Shown here piece after piece: positions 1-4,781 of a DNA stretch of 5,022 nucleotides. Position 1 is the stretch's first letter. Every line of letters begins with the position of its first letter. Location of the stretch: the NCBI GenBank assembly GCA_017613475.1, contig JAGADT010000187.1, positions 1 to 5,022 on the forward strand. The letters are read 5' to 3'. Source of the stretch: Desulfovibrionaceae bacterium (GTDB taxonomy: Bacteria; Desulfobacterota; Desulfovibrionia; Desulfovibrionales; Desulfovibrionaceae). The translations under genes and the position numbers were made by a program. The notes under the pieces are model-generated. The model saw nothing but the letters and a program-made list of their open reading frames with translations, was not told where the DNA came from and searched no databases.

Positions 1-1
1 A

Positions 2-480
2 GGGGGGACTGTCCCGCCTGTGGTTCTGGTGGAACGTCCGGCCGAAGCGCCTTTGTCGGTGCCGTCGGCAATGTCGCCTGCTGTGCCGTCCCATGTGGCC
101 GCGCCGTCTCCTGTTGCGGTTCCGCCTGCCGGCAGGATTGCCGGCCGCTCCGCCAGGAAGCCGGGCGGCGAGTCCCAGGCCCAGTCCGCTGACCCGCCCG
201 CCGGAAAGCCAGGAGAGCCGTCTCCGGCGCAGTCCGCCGGAAATCCCGCGGATCAGCCCAACACCCAGCCCGTCTCTTCGCCTGCCGGCCCGTCTTCTGA
301 CCGTCCCGCAAATCCGTCCTCAGCAGGGCCAAAGGTTCAGCCTGCGGAGCAGAAGCTTTCCCAGCCCTCTGCAAAGCCTGCACTTCCTTCTGCAAATCCG
401 CCGGCCCGCAGTTCCGCAAAGCCTTCCGCTGCCAGGCCAGCCAAAAAGCCCGCCGTGTCCGCTGAGAAGTCCGGCGGCGA
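2..480 (+). other. Pro/Ala/Ser-rich low-complexity linker coding region
   Basis: The translated region is almost entirely Pro, Ala, Ser, Gly, Lys and Gln, with recurring short units such as KPSAARPAKKPA and PANPSSAGP. There is no hydrophobic helix and no recognised domain. Such composition suits an unstructured, extended spacer, for example a TonB-like periplasm-spanning linker or a wall-spanning linker. The linker role is inferred from composition only. Confidence 0.7.
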
Positions 481-1207
481 AGGCGGTGCGCTTCGCTCTA
501 TCCGCGAAAGGGCCGAACATGGCGACGCCCAGGCCCAGTTTGATCTGGGCGTGATGTACGAAAAGGGCGAAGGCGTGCGCCGTGATGACGCGCAGGCCCG
601 CTGGTGGTGGGAAAAGTCGGCTGCAGCCGGGAATGCCTCCGCGCAGCTTAACCTGGGATACATCTATTATCACGGCGAGGGCGTCCCGCGCGACCTGGCC
701 CGCGCCCGCAAGTGGTACGCCATGGCCGCAGAGCAGGGCGTGCCGGAAGCCCAGTTCACCCTGGCTGAAATGTACGAAAAAGGCCTTGGCGGCGGCGTTG
801 CTCCAGCCGGCGCCAAGCTGGGCAGCACATCCGGCAATATGATTTCAATCGGCACTGCCGCGGTCGGCACTGCCGCAGTCGGCACTGCCGTCGGTGCCTC
901 AGCCGGCGTCGCTGGGGGCAGCAGCGCTTTCCCGCGGATAAAGAATGGGAGCATTGCCCCGGGCATTGGAGCTGGCGCAGAAGAGGGCGCGGCCTCGTCC
1001 CCGGATATGGCCAAGGCTGCCGAATGGTTTTTGAAGGCCGCCGAGCAGGGGGATGCCAAGGCGCAGCATATTTTAGGCGGGATGTACGAAAAGGGCTACG
1101 GCGTGCGGAAAGACGCGGCGCGCGCCCGCGAATGGCACAGCAAAGCCTGCAGCCGCGGCCTGCGCGACGGCTGCGACGCCTACAAGCGCCTGATCAGCGA
1201 CTGGTAG
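2..1207 (+). CDS. Sel1-like repeat protein with Pro/Ala-rich N-terminal region (5' end probably outside window)
   Basis: Seen: the frame is open from the window edge to a TAG at 1205-1207. A GTG at 20 could start it, but no well-spaced ribosome site precedes it and the Pro-rich composition already runs from the first codons, so the true start is probably upstream. Codons at about 2-480 encode a low-complexity Pro/Ala/Ser region with scattered Lys. Four Sel1-like repeats follow: nt 524-631, 632-739, 740-1051 and 1052-1159. The third is split by a 68-residue Gly/Ala-rich insert at about 788-1000. A 15-residue cap ends GCDAYKRLISDW, with Cys-x7-Cys (KACSRG...GC). Known: SLRs form alpha/alpha solenoids that bind other proteins, and Cys pairs spaced like this form disulfides in Helicobacter Hcp proteins. 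Inferred: the Pro-rich part is an extended linker between the solenoid and an unseen N-terminal domain or membrane anchor. The partner and exact role are unknown. Confidence 0.88.
   Translation, partial: GGTVPPVVLVERPAEAPLSVPSAMSPAVPSHVAAPSPVAVPPAGRIAGRSARKPGGESQAQSADPPAGKPGEPSPAQSAGNPADQPNTQPVSSPAGPSSDRPANPSSAGPKVQPAEQKLSQPSAKPALPSANPPARSSAKPSAARPAKKPAVSAEKSGGEGGALRSIRERAEHGDAQAQFDLGVMYEKGEGVRRDDAQARWWWEKSAAAGNASAQLNLGYIYYHGEGVPRDLARARKWYAMAAEQGVPEAQFTLAEMYEKGLGGGVAPAGAKLGSTSGNMISIGTAAVGTAAVGTAVGASAGVAGGSSAFPRIKNGSIAPGIGAGAEEGAASSPDMAKAAEWFLKAAEQGDAKAQHILGGMYEKGYGVRKDAARAREWHSKACSRGLRDGCDAYKRLISDW
851..895 (+). repeat. Three tandem 15-bp repeats inside gene 1
   Basis: Three consecutive 15-bp units start at 851, 866 and 881. 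Each begins GGCACTGCCG, and together they encode a GTAAV-GTAAV-GTAVG run in the insert that splits the third SLR. The first two differ by one base (CGGTC and CAGTC endings) and the third has diverged at its 3' end. Being a multiple of three, the units keep the reading frame, so copy number could change without a frameshift. The GGCACTGCC core also recurs in the non-coding gaps, at 1716-1724 and as its reverse complement GGCAGTGCC at 2696-2704. Confidence 0.85.
917..960 (+). repeat. Possible intergenic-type repeat unit embedded in gene 1 coding sequence
   Basis: The 14-mer GGGAGCATTGCCCC at 947-960 is identical to the sequence directly after the gene 1 stop at 1208-1221. The bases before it (917-946: GGCAGCAGCGCTTT, CCCGCGG, then ATAAAGAA) resemble the GCAGAGGCTTTTGCG...TAAAGAAAAA part of the intergenic units. 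The segment lies in the insert that interrupts the third SLR. The exact 14-mer match is seen directly; descent from the intergenic repeat family is inferred. Confidence 0.5.
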
Positions 1208-1228
1208 GGGAGCATTGCCCCTTTTATT
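1207..1228 (+). terminator. Weak candidate intrinsic terminator overlapping gene 1 stop
   Basis: GGGG at 1207-1210 can pair with CCCC at 1218-1221 across an AGCATTG loop, followed by TTTTATT. The stem is only four G-C pairs (possibly a little more with internal pairing), so termination would be modest on its own. The last base of the TAG stop is the first base of the stem. It opens the repeat array that follows. Confidence 0.4.
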
Positions 1229-1301
1229 CATTTGCCTGTAACAAAGGCTTTTGCGAAATAGAAAGGACAAGTGGATACTCAGCCGCTGCTGCCGCTATGG
1301 G

Positions 1302-1320
1302 GGGGCGGTGCCCCTTTTAT
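1302..1320 (+). terminator. Candidate hairpin plus T-tract (repeat unit 2)
   Basis: GGGGC at 1302-1306 pairs perfectly with GCCCC at 1310-1314 across a three-base GGT loop, followed by TTTTAT. The form is that of a short Rho-independent terminator, but the five-pair stem is small. The same structure with an ATT loop recurs at 1394-1410. Confidence 0.45.
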
Positions 1321-1359
1321 TCACCTGCTTATAACAACAGCTTTTGCGAAATAGTAAAA

Positions 1360-1390
1360 AACAAGGGGCCTCGGCCCCTTTGTTATTTTT
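1360..1390 (+). terminator. Rho-independent terminator
   Basis: GGGGCC at 1365-1370 and GGCCCC at 1373-1378 form a GC-rich stem (with a CTCG tetraloop), extended by AACAA pairing with TTGTT (one bulged T) and followed by ATTTTT. The A-rich left arm and T-rich right arm could also let it work on the opposite strand. It probably ends any transcript running on from gene 1. Confidence 0.75.
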
Positions 1391-1393
1391 GGC

Positions 1394-1410
1394 GGGGCAT
1401 TGCCCCTTTT
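1394..1410 (+). terminator. Candidate hairpin plus T-tract (repeat unit 3)
   Basis: GGGGC at 1394-1398 and GCCCC at 1402-1406 pair perfectly around an ATT loop, followed by TTTT. It lies only four bases beyond the T-run of the stronger terminator, so it may be a backup terminator or simply a repeat-unit hairpin. Confidence 0.45.
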
Positions 1411-1450
1411 ACTCATTGCCTTTAGCAGAGGCTTTTGCGAAATAGTAAAG

Positions 1451-1480
1451 AAAAAGGGGCCTGCGGCCCCTTTTTTATTT
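1451..1480 (+). terminator. Strong Rho-independent terminator
   Basis: AAAAAGGGGCC at 1451-1461 and GGCCCCTTTTT at 1465-1475 form a perfect 11-bp stem around a TGC loop, followed by TATTT. This is the best terminator in the window. The poly-A left arm makes it symmetrical, so it could act in both directions. Confidence 0.82.
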
Positions 1481-1660
1481 ACCTGCATGCACACAGCTTT
1501 TTGCGGCTGGGGCATTGCTCTTTTATGCATTTGCCTTTGGCAGGGGCTCCCGCGGCGCCATTGGCGCATTGAGCCATGCTGTATTTTTTCCCTTGCATAT
1601 AGCAAAGACTTTTGCGAAACAAAAAGAAGAAGGGGACAGGCAGTTCATTTTTTATTCATT

Positions 1661-1727
1661 CGCACATGGCAAAAGCCCTTGCAAAGGGACATCATAAAGG
1701 CGGCAATGCCGCGCGGCACTGCCCGCC
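1661..1727 (+). promoter_or_regulatory. Conserved upstream element of gene 2
   Basis: This segment aligns along its whole length with 2776-2842 upstream of gene 3. Shared blocks are GCACA-GGCAAA, then TGCAAA, GACATCATAAAGG (ACATAATAAAAGG upstream of gene 3), a GGCAATGCC or GGGACAATGTCCC hairpin, and CACTGCCCGCC or CAGTGCCCGC. An AT-rich CATAAA lies at the place of CATAAT before gene 3, but no well-spaced -35 box was found, so a promoter is possible and not shown. Shared upstream DNA before two paralogous genes suggests either a common control region or co-duplication of gene and flank. Confidence 0.45.
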
Positions 1728-1738
1728 GATGCCCGCAT

Positions 1739-1743
1739 GGAGG
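1739..1743 (+). promoter_or_regulatory. Ribosome binding site of gene 2
   Basis: GGAGG lies eight bases before the ATG at 1752. This favours 1752 over the in-frame ATG at 1737, because the Shine-Dalgarno would then fall inside the coding sequence and the upstream ATG has no comparable site. Confidence 0.8.
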
Positions 1744-1751
1744 AAACGACG

Positions 1752-2660
1752 ATGGCGACGCTGAAAAGAATTCTTGTCCTGCCTGCGGGGAAGGCGCCGG
1801 ACGTGGAGCTTACAGAGGGGCAGGTCCAGCAGGTCAGGGAAATGGCCGGACAGGGCATGCCGGAAGCGCAGTACGTGCTGGGCGTGATGCATTACAAAGG
1901 CCATGGCGTGGATCAGGATTACGCCGCCGCCTGCGAGTGGTGGGAAAAGTCCGCGGCGCAGGGTAAGGCCGCCGCGCAGTACAATCTGGGCGTGATGTAC
2001 GAGCACGGCCGGGGTGTCCCGCAGGATTACGCCAGGGCCGTGGAATGGTACAGGAAGTCTGCTATGTTTGGGCTTGCTGTTGGCCAAAAGGCGCTGGGCA
2101 TCATGTACGCTTTGGGCCGGGGCGTCCCGCAGGATTATGCCAGGGCCCGTGAGTGGTGGGAAAAGGCCGCGGCGCTGGGGAACGCTCAGGCGCAGTACAG
2201 CCTGGGCACGATATACGCGGAAGGCCTGGGCGTCCCGCAGGATTATGCCAGGGCCCGTGAGTGGTGGGAAAAAGCCGCCGTCAGAGGCATGGCTGAAGCG
2301 CAGTTCAGGCTGGGCGTGATGCACTATCTGGGGCAGGGCTCAGGAGAGGATTTCAGGCAGGCTTTCGCGTGGTGGGAAAAGGCCGCTTTCCGCGGGCACG
2401 CCAGGGCGCAGTACAGCCTGGGCGTGATGTACGCGCTGGGCCGCGGCGTGAGTCAGGATTACGCCAAGGCCCGCAAATGGTATTTGAAGGCAGCCGCCCA
2501 GGGCGTCGCCCAGGCGCAGTGCAGCCTTGGCGAGATGTACGCCGAAGGCAAGGGCGTGGAACAGGACAGGCGCGCGGCCAGGGAGTGGTTTGCCAGGGCC
2601 AGCGCCGGCGGCTGTGAAAAGGGTTGCGGGGCATGCACGATGCCGGACGATGAGGCCTAG
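1752..2660 (+). CDS. Sel1-like repeat protein, seven gapless SLRs
   Basis: Seen: 302 residues from ATG 1752 to TAG. A 35-residue N-terminus (MATLKRILVLPAGKAPDVEL, then a helix ending REMAGQG) leads into seven uninterrupted 36-residue repeats at residues 36-71, 72-107, 108-143, 144-179, 180-215, 216-251 and 252-287. The working consensus is AxAQxxLGxMYxxGxGVxQDYAxAxxWWxKAAxxG. The last 15 residues (CEKGCGACTMPDDEA) replace the YxRL cap found in the neighbouring paralogues, and the first Cys of their Cys-x7-Cys pair is Ser here. No signal peptide or membrane helix is evident, so the protein is probably cytoplasmic. Known: SLR solenoids mediate protein-protein contacts. Inferred: a scaffold or adaptor whose partners are unknown. 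A good Shine-Dalgarno fixes the start, and the upstream gap carries terminators, so gene 2 probably has its own promoter. Confidence 0.92.
   Translation: MATLKRILVLPAGKAPDVELTEGQVQQVREMAGQGMPEAQYVLGVMHYKGHGVDQDYAAACEWWEKSAAQGKAAAQYNLGVMYEHGRGVPQDYARAVEWYRKSAMFGLAVGQKALGIMYALGRGVPQDYARAREWWEKAAALGNAQAQYSLGTIYAEGLGVPQDYARAREWWEKAAVRGMAEAQFRLGVMHYLGQGSGEDFRQAFAWWEKAAFRGHARAQYSLGVMYALGRGVSQDYAKARKWYLKAAAQGVAQAQCSLGEMYAEGKGVEQDRRAAREWFARASAGGCEKGCGACTMPDDEA
2120..2272 (+). repeat. Perfect 45-bp direct repeat in adjacent SLR codons
   Basis: Bases 2120-2164 and 2228-2272 are identical, offset by exactly 108 bp (36 codons, one SLR). They encode GVPQDYARAREWWEK in SLRs 3 and 4. Identity includes third-codon positions, which points to a recent in-frame duplication or gene conversion and not only to selection on the protein. 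Confidence 0.9.
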
Positions 2661-2663
2661 GCG

Positions 2664-2711
2664 GGCGGTGCCTGTGCCAGGCGGTGCCTGCGTCAGGCAG
2701 TGCCTGTATTC
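2664..2711 (+). repeat. Three tandem 16-bp repeats just after gene 2
   Basis: Units start at 2664 (GGCGGTGCCTGTGCCA), 2680 (GGCGGTGCCTGCGTCA) and 2696 (GGCAGTGCCTGTATTC). Each contains a small GGC-N3-GCC hairpin. The last unit runs into the ATTCATTGGCC block of the larger intergenic repeat family. They begin four bases after the gene 2 stop codon. Confidence 0.8.
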
Positions 2712-2828
2712 ATTGGCCGCTGGCAGAAGCTGCTGCGAAAGAGAAAGGGCAATGGGGATTGCGGCCCTTTTTCTTTGCACACGGCAAAGGCCGCTGCAAA
2801 AGGAACATAATAAAAGGGACAATGTCCC
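2696..2828 (+). repeat. Two further units of the intergenic hairpin repeat family
   Basis: The 14-mers GCAGAAGCTGCTGC (2723-2736) and GCAAAGGCCGCTGC (2784-2797) match the consensus GCAAAGGCTTTTGC of the array after gene 1. They sit in the same context: TATTCATTGGCC before the first, GAAAGAGAAAG after it, and a G-rich hairpin with a T-run between the two. These units show that the family is not confined to one gap. No gene is supported in 2661-2897. Confidence 0.75.
2738..2776 (+). terminator. Rho-independent terminator after gene 2
   Basis: AAAGAGAAAGG at 2738-2748 pairs with CCTTTTTCTTT at 2766-2776 (one G-T pair). Inside, GCAAT (2749-2753) pairs with ATTGC (2758-2762) around a GGGG loop, leaving a small GGC bulge on the right side. 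The right arm supplies the T-run. The A/T-rich arms suggest it could act on either strand. It separates gene 2 from gene 3 transcriptionally. Confidence 0.65.
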
Positions 2829-2842
2829 GGGGCAGTGCCCGC
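2776..2842 (+). promoter_or_regulatory. Conserved upstream element of gene 3
   Basis: This is homologous to 1661-1727 before gene 2. It contains ACATAATAAAAGG, a perfect hairpin GGGAC-AAT-GTCCC at 2816-2828, and GGGC-AGT-GCCC at 2830-2840. CATAAT at 2806-2811 resembles a -10 box, but TTGCAC at 2775-2780 is 25 bases upstream, too far to be its -35 partner. Control function is inferred from conservation and position only. Confidence 0.45.
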
Positions 2843-2884
2843 GGCTTGCCGCGCGGCGGAGCCGCCCCGCCTTATCCGGGCGGG

Positions 2885-2891
2885 TTGGGAG
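2885..2891 (+). promoter_or_regulatory. Ribosome binding site of gene 3
   Basis: TTGGGAG ends six bases before the ATG at 2898, a normal spacing. The ATG at 2892 would directly abut it, and the in-frame GTG at 2835 lies inside the hairpin-rich upstream element. This supports 2898 as the start. Confidence 0.65.
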
Positions 2892-2897
2892 ATGCGG

Positions 2898-4781
2898 ATG
2901 GCTGGTAAAAATGATGGCAACGCCAGGGTGTGGTTTAAAAATGGTGTGGACTCTTACCTGGGCAGGAATACAAAGCGGGATTTGCATAATGCTTTTAATA
3001 ATTTTTTGAAGGCGGCGGAACGGGGGAACGCCGGCGCGCAGTTTAATTTGGGCGTGATGTGCCTTAAGGGCGAGGGAGACAGGCGCCTGGACAGCCATGA
3101 TGCCTTCTACTGGTTTTCAGAGGCGGCAGGGCAGGGGCATTCAGAGGCGCAGTTCTGCCTGGGCGCGATGTACGAACAGGGCAAAGGCGTGCCCCAGGAT
3201 GATATGAAGGCTGCCATATGGTACCAAAAAGCCGCCGGCAATGGCGTGGCGGACGCTGAAGCCAGGCTGAACGCGCTGTATGCGGCATGCCGCGTCATTT
3301 TCCGCCCAAAGAGCTGCGGGAGGGGCGATGCAGGCAGCCTGCTGAAGAAGGCGGAACAGGGAGACGCGCAGGCGCAGTGCGAGCTGGGCGTCCGATGCTG
3401 TTACGGGCTTGGCGCTGCGGAGGATTATGTGCAGGCCCGCGAATGGTTTTTGAAGGCCGCGGAACAGGGGGAGCCGCAGGCGCTGAGGAACCTGGGCTTT
3501 CTGTATGCTGCCGGGCTGGGCGTGCGGCAGGATTACTCTAAGGCCGTGGAATGGTACCGCAAGGCCGCGGAAAAGGGGGATGCCTGGGCGCAGAACGCCC
3601 TGGGAAATTCGTACGCTTCAGGTCTTGGAGTTGCACAGGATGATGCGCAGGCCGTTATGTGGTGGGAAAAGTCCGCCGAAAACAGCGGCGCGGCTGAGCA
3701 GTTCATCCTGGGCGTGCTGTTTGACGAAGGCCGCATAGGGCTGAACCGGAATTATGCCAAGGCCCGCGAGTGGTTTTTTAAGGCAGCTGAAAAAGGGCAT
3801 TTAGAAGCGCAGTTCAACCTGGGCGTGATGTGCGAAAAAGGCGAGGGCGCGGCCATGGATTTGCAGGGGGCTGCCAAATGGTACAGAAAGTCCGCGGCGC
3901 AGGGGGATGCGGAAGCGCAGTTCAACCTGGGCGTGATGTATGAAAACGGCGAGGGCGTGCCGAAGAATCCCGAAAAAGCCGCGGAGTGGTACGAAAAGGC
4001 CGCCGTAAAGGGGCATGCCGGCGCGCAGCGCAGCCTGAGCCGGCTTTATGCAGAAGGCGAAGGCGTGCCGAGAAATTACGCCAGGGCCGTCGAATGGTAC
4101 GAAAGAGCCGCCCTGCAGGGAGATGCGGAAGCGCAGTTCAACCTGGGCGTGATGTACGGCAATGGCTGGGACGCGCCGAAAGGTTCCTCCGGCCTGTACC
4201 CGTGCGTGGATGCGGATGAAAATATCGGCGCTGAGCCTGGAGATTTTGGAAAGCCCGCTGATTTTGGAAAGGCCGCTGAATGGTTCCGAAAGTCCGCCAT
4301 GCTTGGGCACGCCGGGGCGCAGTATGCCCTTGGCAGGCTCTACGCAGAGGGCAGGGGCGTGCAGCAAAATTCCAAAAGTGCTGCGGAATGGTACCGCAAA
4401 GCCGCCGATCAGGGGCACGCCGGGGCGCAGCATGCCCTGGGCCTGCTCTACGCCGAGGGCAAAGGCGTGCAGCATAATTACAAAAAGGCCGCAGAGTGGT
4501 GCGAAAAGGCCGCCATGCAGGGGCACGCGGATGGCGGCATCTGCTGCCTGCTGGGCAGGCTGTATGAAAAAAGTGAAGATTACGGAAAAGCCGCGGAATG
4601 GTACCGCAAAGCCGCTGCGCAGGGGGAAGCCAGGGCGCAGTACGCCCTGGGCGAAATGTACGAAAAAGGCAGGGGCGTGCAGGTGGATATGCCTGCCGCC
4701 AGGGAGTGGTACGGCAAGGCCTGCGACAGCGGCTTCCAGCAAGGCTGCGATGCCTACAGGCGTTTGAACAGGAAGGGCTAG
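2898..4781 (+). CDS. Large Sel1-like repeat protein, about sixteen SLRs
   Basis: Seen: 627 residues with no signal peptide or membrane helix. A degenerate repeat at residues 8-43 (no GxGV turn) is followed by fifteen repeats up to residue 612 and a 15-residue cap ending GCDAYRRLNRKG with Cys-x7-Cys (ACDSG...GC). Most units are exactly 36 residues. Exceptions are repeat 3 (117-155), which lost the GxGV turn; repeat 7 (264-300), with one extra residue; repeat 11 (409-470), with a 26-residue insert; and repeat 14 (543-576), which is two short. Repeats 9 and 11 are nearly identical at their start in DNA. Known: SLRs stack as helix pairs into a superhelical binding surface. Inferred: a scaffold protein with a binding surface much longer than its neighbours', probably cytoplasmic. 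The partner is unknown. It is monocistronic or leads its own transcript, since a terminator precedes it and the next gene is convergent. Confidence 0.93.
   Translation: MAGKNDGNARVWFKNGVDSYLGRNTKRDLHNAFNNFLKAAERGNAGAQFNLGVMCLKGEGDRRLDSHDAFYWFSEAAGQGHSEAQFCLGAMYEQGKGVPQDDMKAAIWYQKAAGNGVADAEARLNALYAACRVIFRPKSCGRGDAGSLLKKAEQGDAQAQCELGVRCCYGLGAAEDYVQAREWFLKAAEQGEPQALRNLGFLYAAGLGVRQDYSKAVEWYRKAAEKGDAWAQNALGNSYASGLGVAQDDAQAVMWWEKSAENSGAAEQFILGVLFDEGRIGLNRNYAKAREWFFKAAEKGHLEAQFNLGVMCEKGEGAAMDLQGAAKWYRKSAAQGDAEAQFNLGVMYENGEGVPKNPEKAAEWYEKAAVKGHAGAQRSLSRLYAEGEGVPRNYARAVEWYERAALQGDAEAQFNLGVMYGNGWDAPKGSSGLYPCVDADENIGAEPGDFGKPADFGKAAEWFRKSAMLGHAGAQYALGRLYAEGRGVQQNSKSAAEWYRKAADQGHAGAQHALGLLYAEGKGVQHNYKKAAEWCEKAAMQGHADGGICCLLGRLYEKSEDYGKAAEWYRKAAAQGEARAQYALGEMYEKGRGVQVDMPAAREWYGKACDSGFQQGCDAYRRLNRKG
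3282..3293 (+). repeat. 12-bp perfect palindrome in degenerate SLR 3
   Basis: GCGGCATGCCGC reads the same on both strands. It lies in repeat 3 of the large SLR protein, where the normal GxGV turn is replaced by a sequence containing CRVIFRPKSCG. Its form recalls the GGC-N-GCC hairpins of the gaps, but a common origin is only a possibility. Confidence 0.5.
3906..4156 (+). repeat. Identical 35-bp segments in SLRs 9 and 11
   Basis: Bases 3906-3940 and 4122-4156 are identical and 216 bp apart, which is two SLR lengths. They encode DAEAQFNLGVMY. Most of the block (GAAGCGCAGTTCAACCTGGG) also occurs at 3804-3823 in SLR 8. Synonymous identity suggests repeat homogenisation by recombination. Confidence 0.85.
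4242..4277 (+). repeat. 18-bp tandem duplication at the repair point of the SLR 11 insert
   Basis: Units 4242-4259 and 4260-4277 differ by one base (AAGCCCGCT and AAGGCCGCT) and encode DFGKPA-DFGKAA. The second copy begins the normal second helix of SLR 11. The first is the end of the 26-residue insert, so part of the insert arose by local duplication. Confidence 0.85.

Larger units (their letters stand above)
1207..1690 (+). repeat. Array of about seven degenerate hairpin repeat units (gap after gene 1)
   Basis: This stretch holds no convincing gene and is instead built of related units of about 50-95 bp. Each unit is a G-rich hairpin of the form GGGGC-N3-GCCCC, then TTTTATTCATTTGCC, then a 14-mer of consensus GCAAAGGCTTTTGC, then GAAATAGTAAAG and A-rich DNA. 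The 14-mer copies lie at 1241-1254, 1334-1347, 1425-1438, 1491-1504, 1540-1553, 1602-1615 and 1669-1682. The G-rich hairpins are at 1207-1221, 1302-1314, 1394-1406, 1456-1470 and, imperfectly, 1509-1520; they are decayed in the later units. Two more units lie after gene 2. The family resembles REP/BIME-like or multiplied terminator elements. No known family was recognised. Confidence 0.8.

Noticed and set aside
93..554. 153-residue + strand open frame inside gene 1
   Set aside because: It is an Arg/Pro/Leu-rich alternative frame of the GC-rich Pro/Ala linker, and the gene 1 frame leads directly into recognisable SLRs.
1207..1690. CRISPR array
   Set aside because: Units are degenerate, spacing varies from about 49 to 95 bases, and the sequence between is also related. 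There are no constant repeats with unique spacers.
1515..1697. 60-residue + strand open frame in the gap
   Set aside because: It consists only of translated repeat DNA, with no ribosome site or domain.
1737..1754. ATG at 1737 as the start of gene 2
   Set aside because: GGAGG at 1739-1743 is ideally spaced for ATG 1752, and nothing comparable precedes 1737.
1400..1966. 188-residue + strand open frame across the gap and into gene 2
   Set aside because: It is in another frame over the first part of gene 2, and its N-terminal part translates the repeat units (PFLFT, RGFCEI type pieces). Similar peptides appear in several frames from the other units, so it is a by-product of the repeats.
1692..2324. 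210-residue - strand open frame opposite gene 2
   Set aside because: Its periodic HHAQ-like pattern is the reverse complement of the SLR codons of gene 2. Long antisense frames are expected in GC-rich repeat genes.
2775..2811. Sigma-70 promoter TTGCAC to CATAAT upstream of gene 3
   Set aside because: The 25-base spacing is too long for a standard promoter and no better -35 box lies at 16-18 bases.
2835..2900. GTG at 2835 or ATG at 2892 as the start of gene 3
   Set aside because: The GTG lies within a conserved hairpin element, and the ATG at 2892 directly abuts the Shine-Dalgarno. ATG 2898 has normal spacing.
3801..4742. 313-residue - strand open frame opposite gene 3
   Set aside because: It shows the same 36-residue period as the SLRs on the other strand, so it is a shadow of the real gene.
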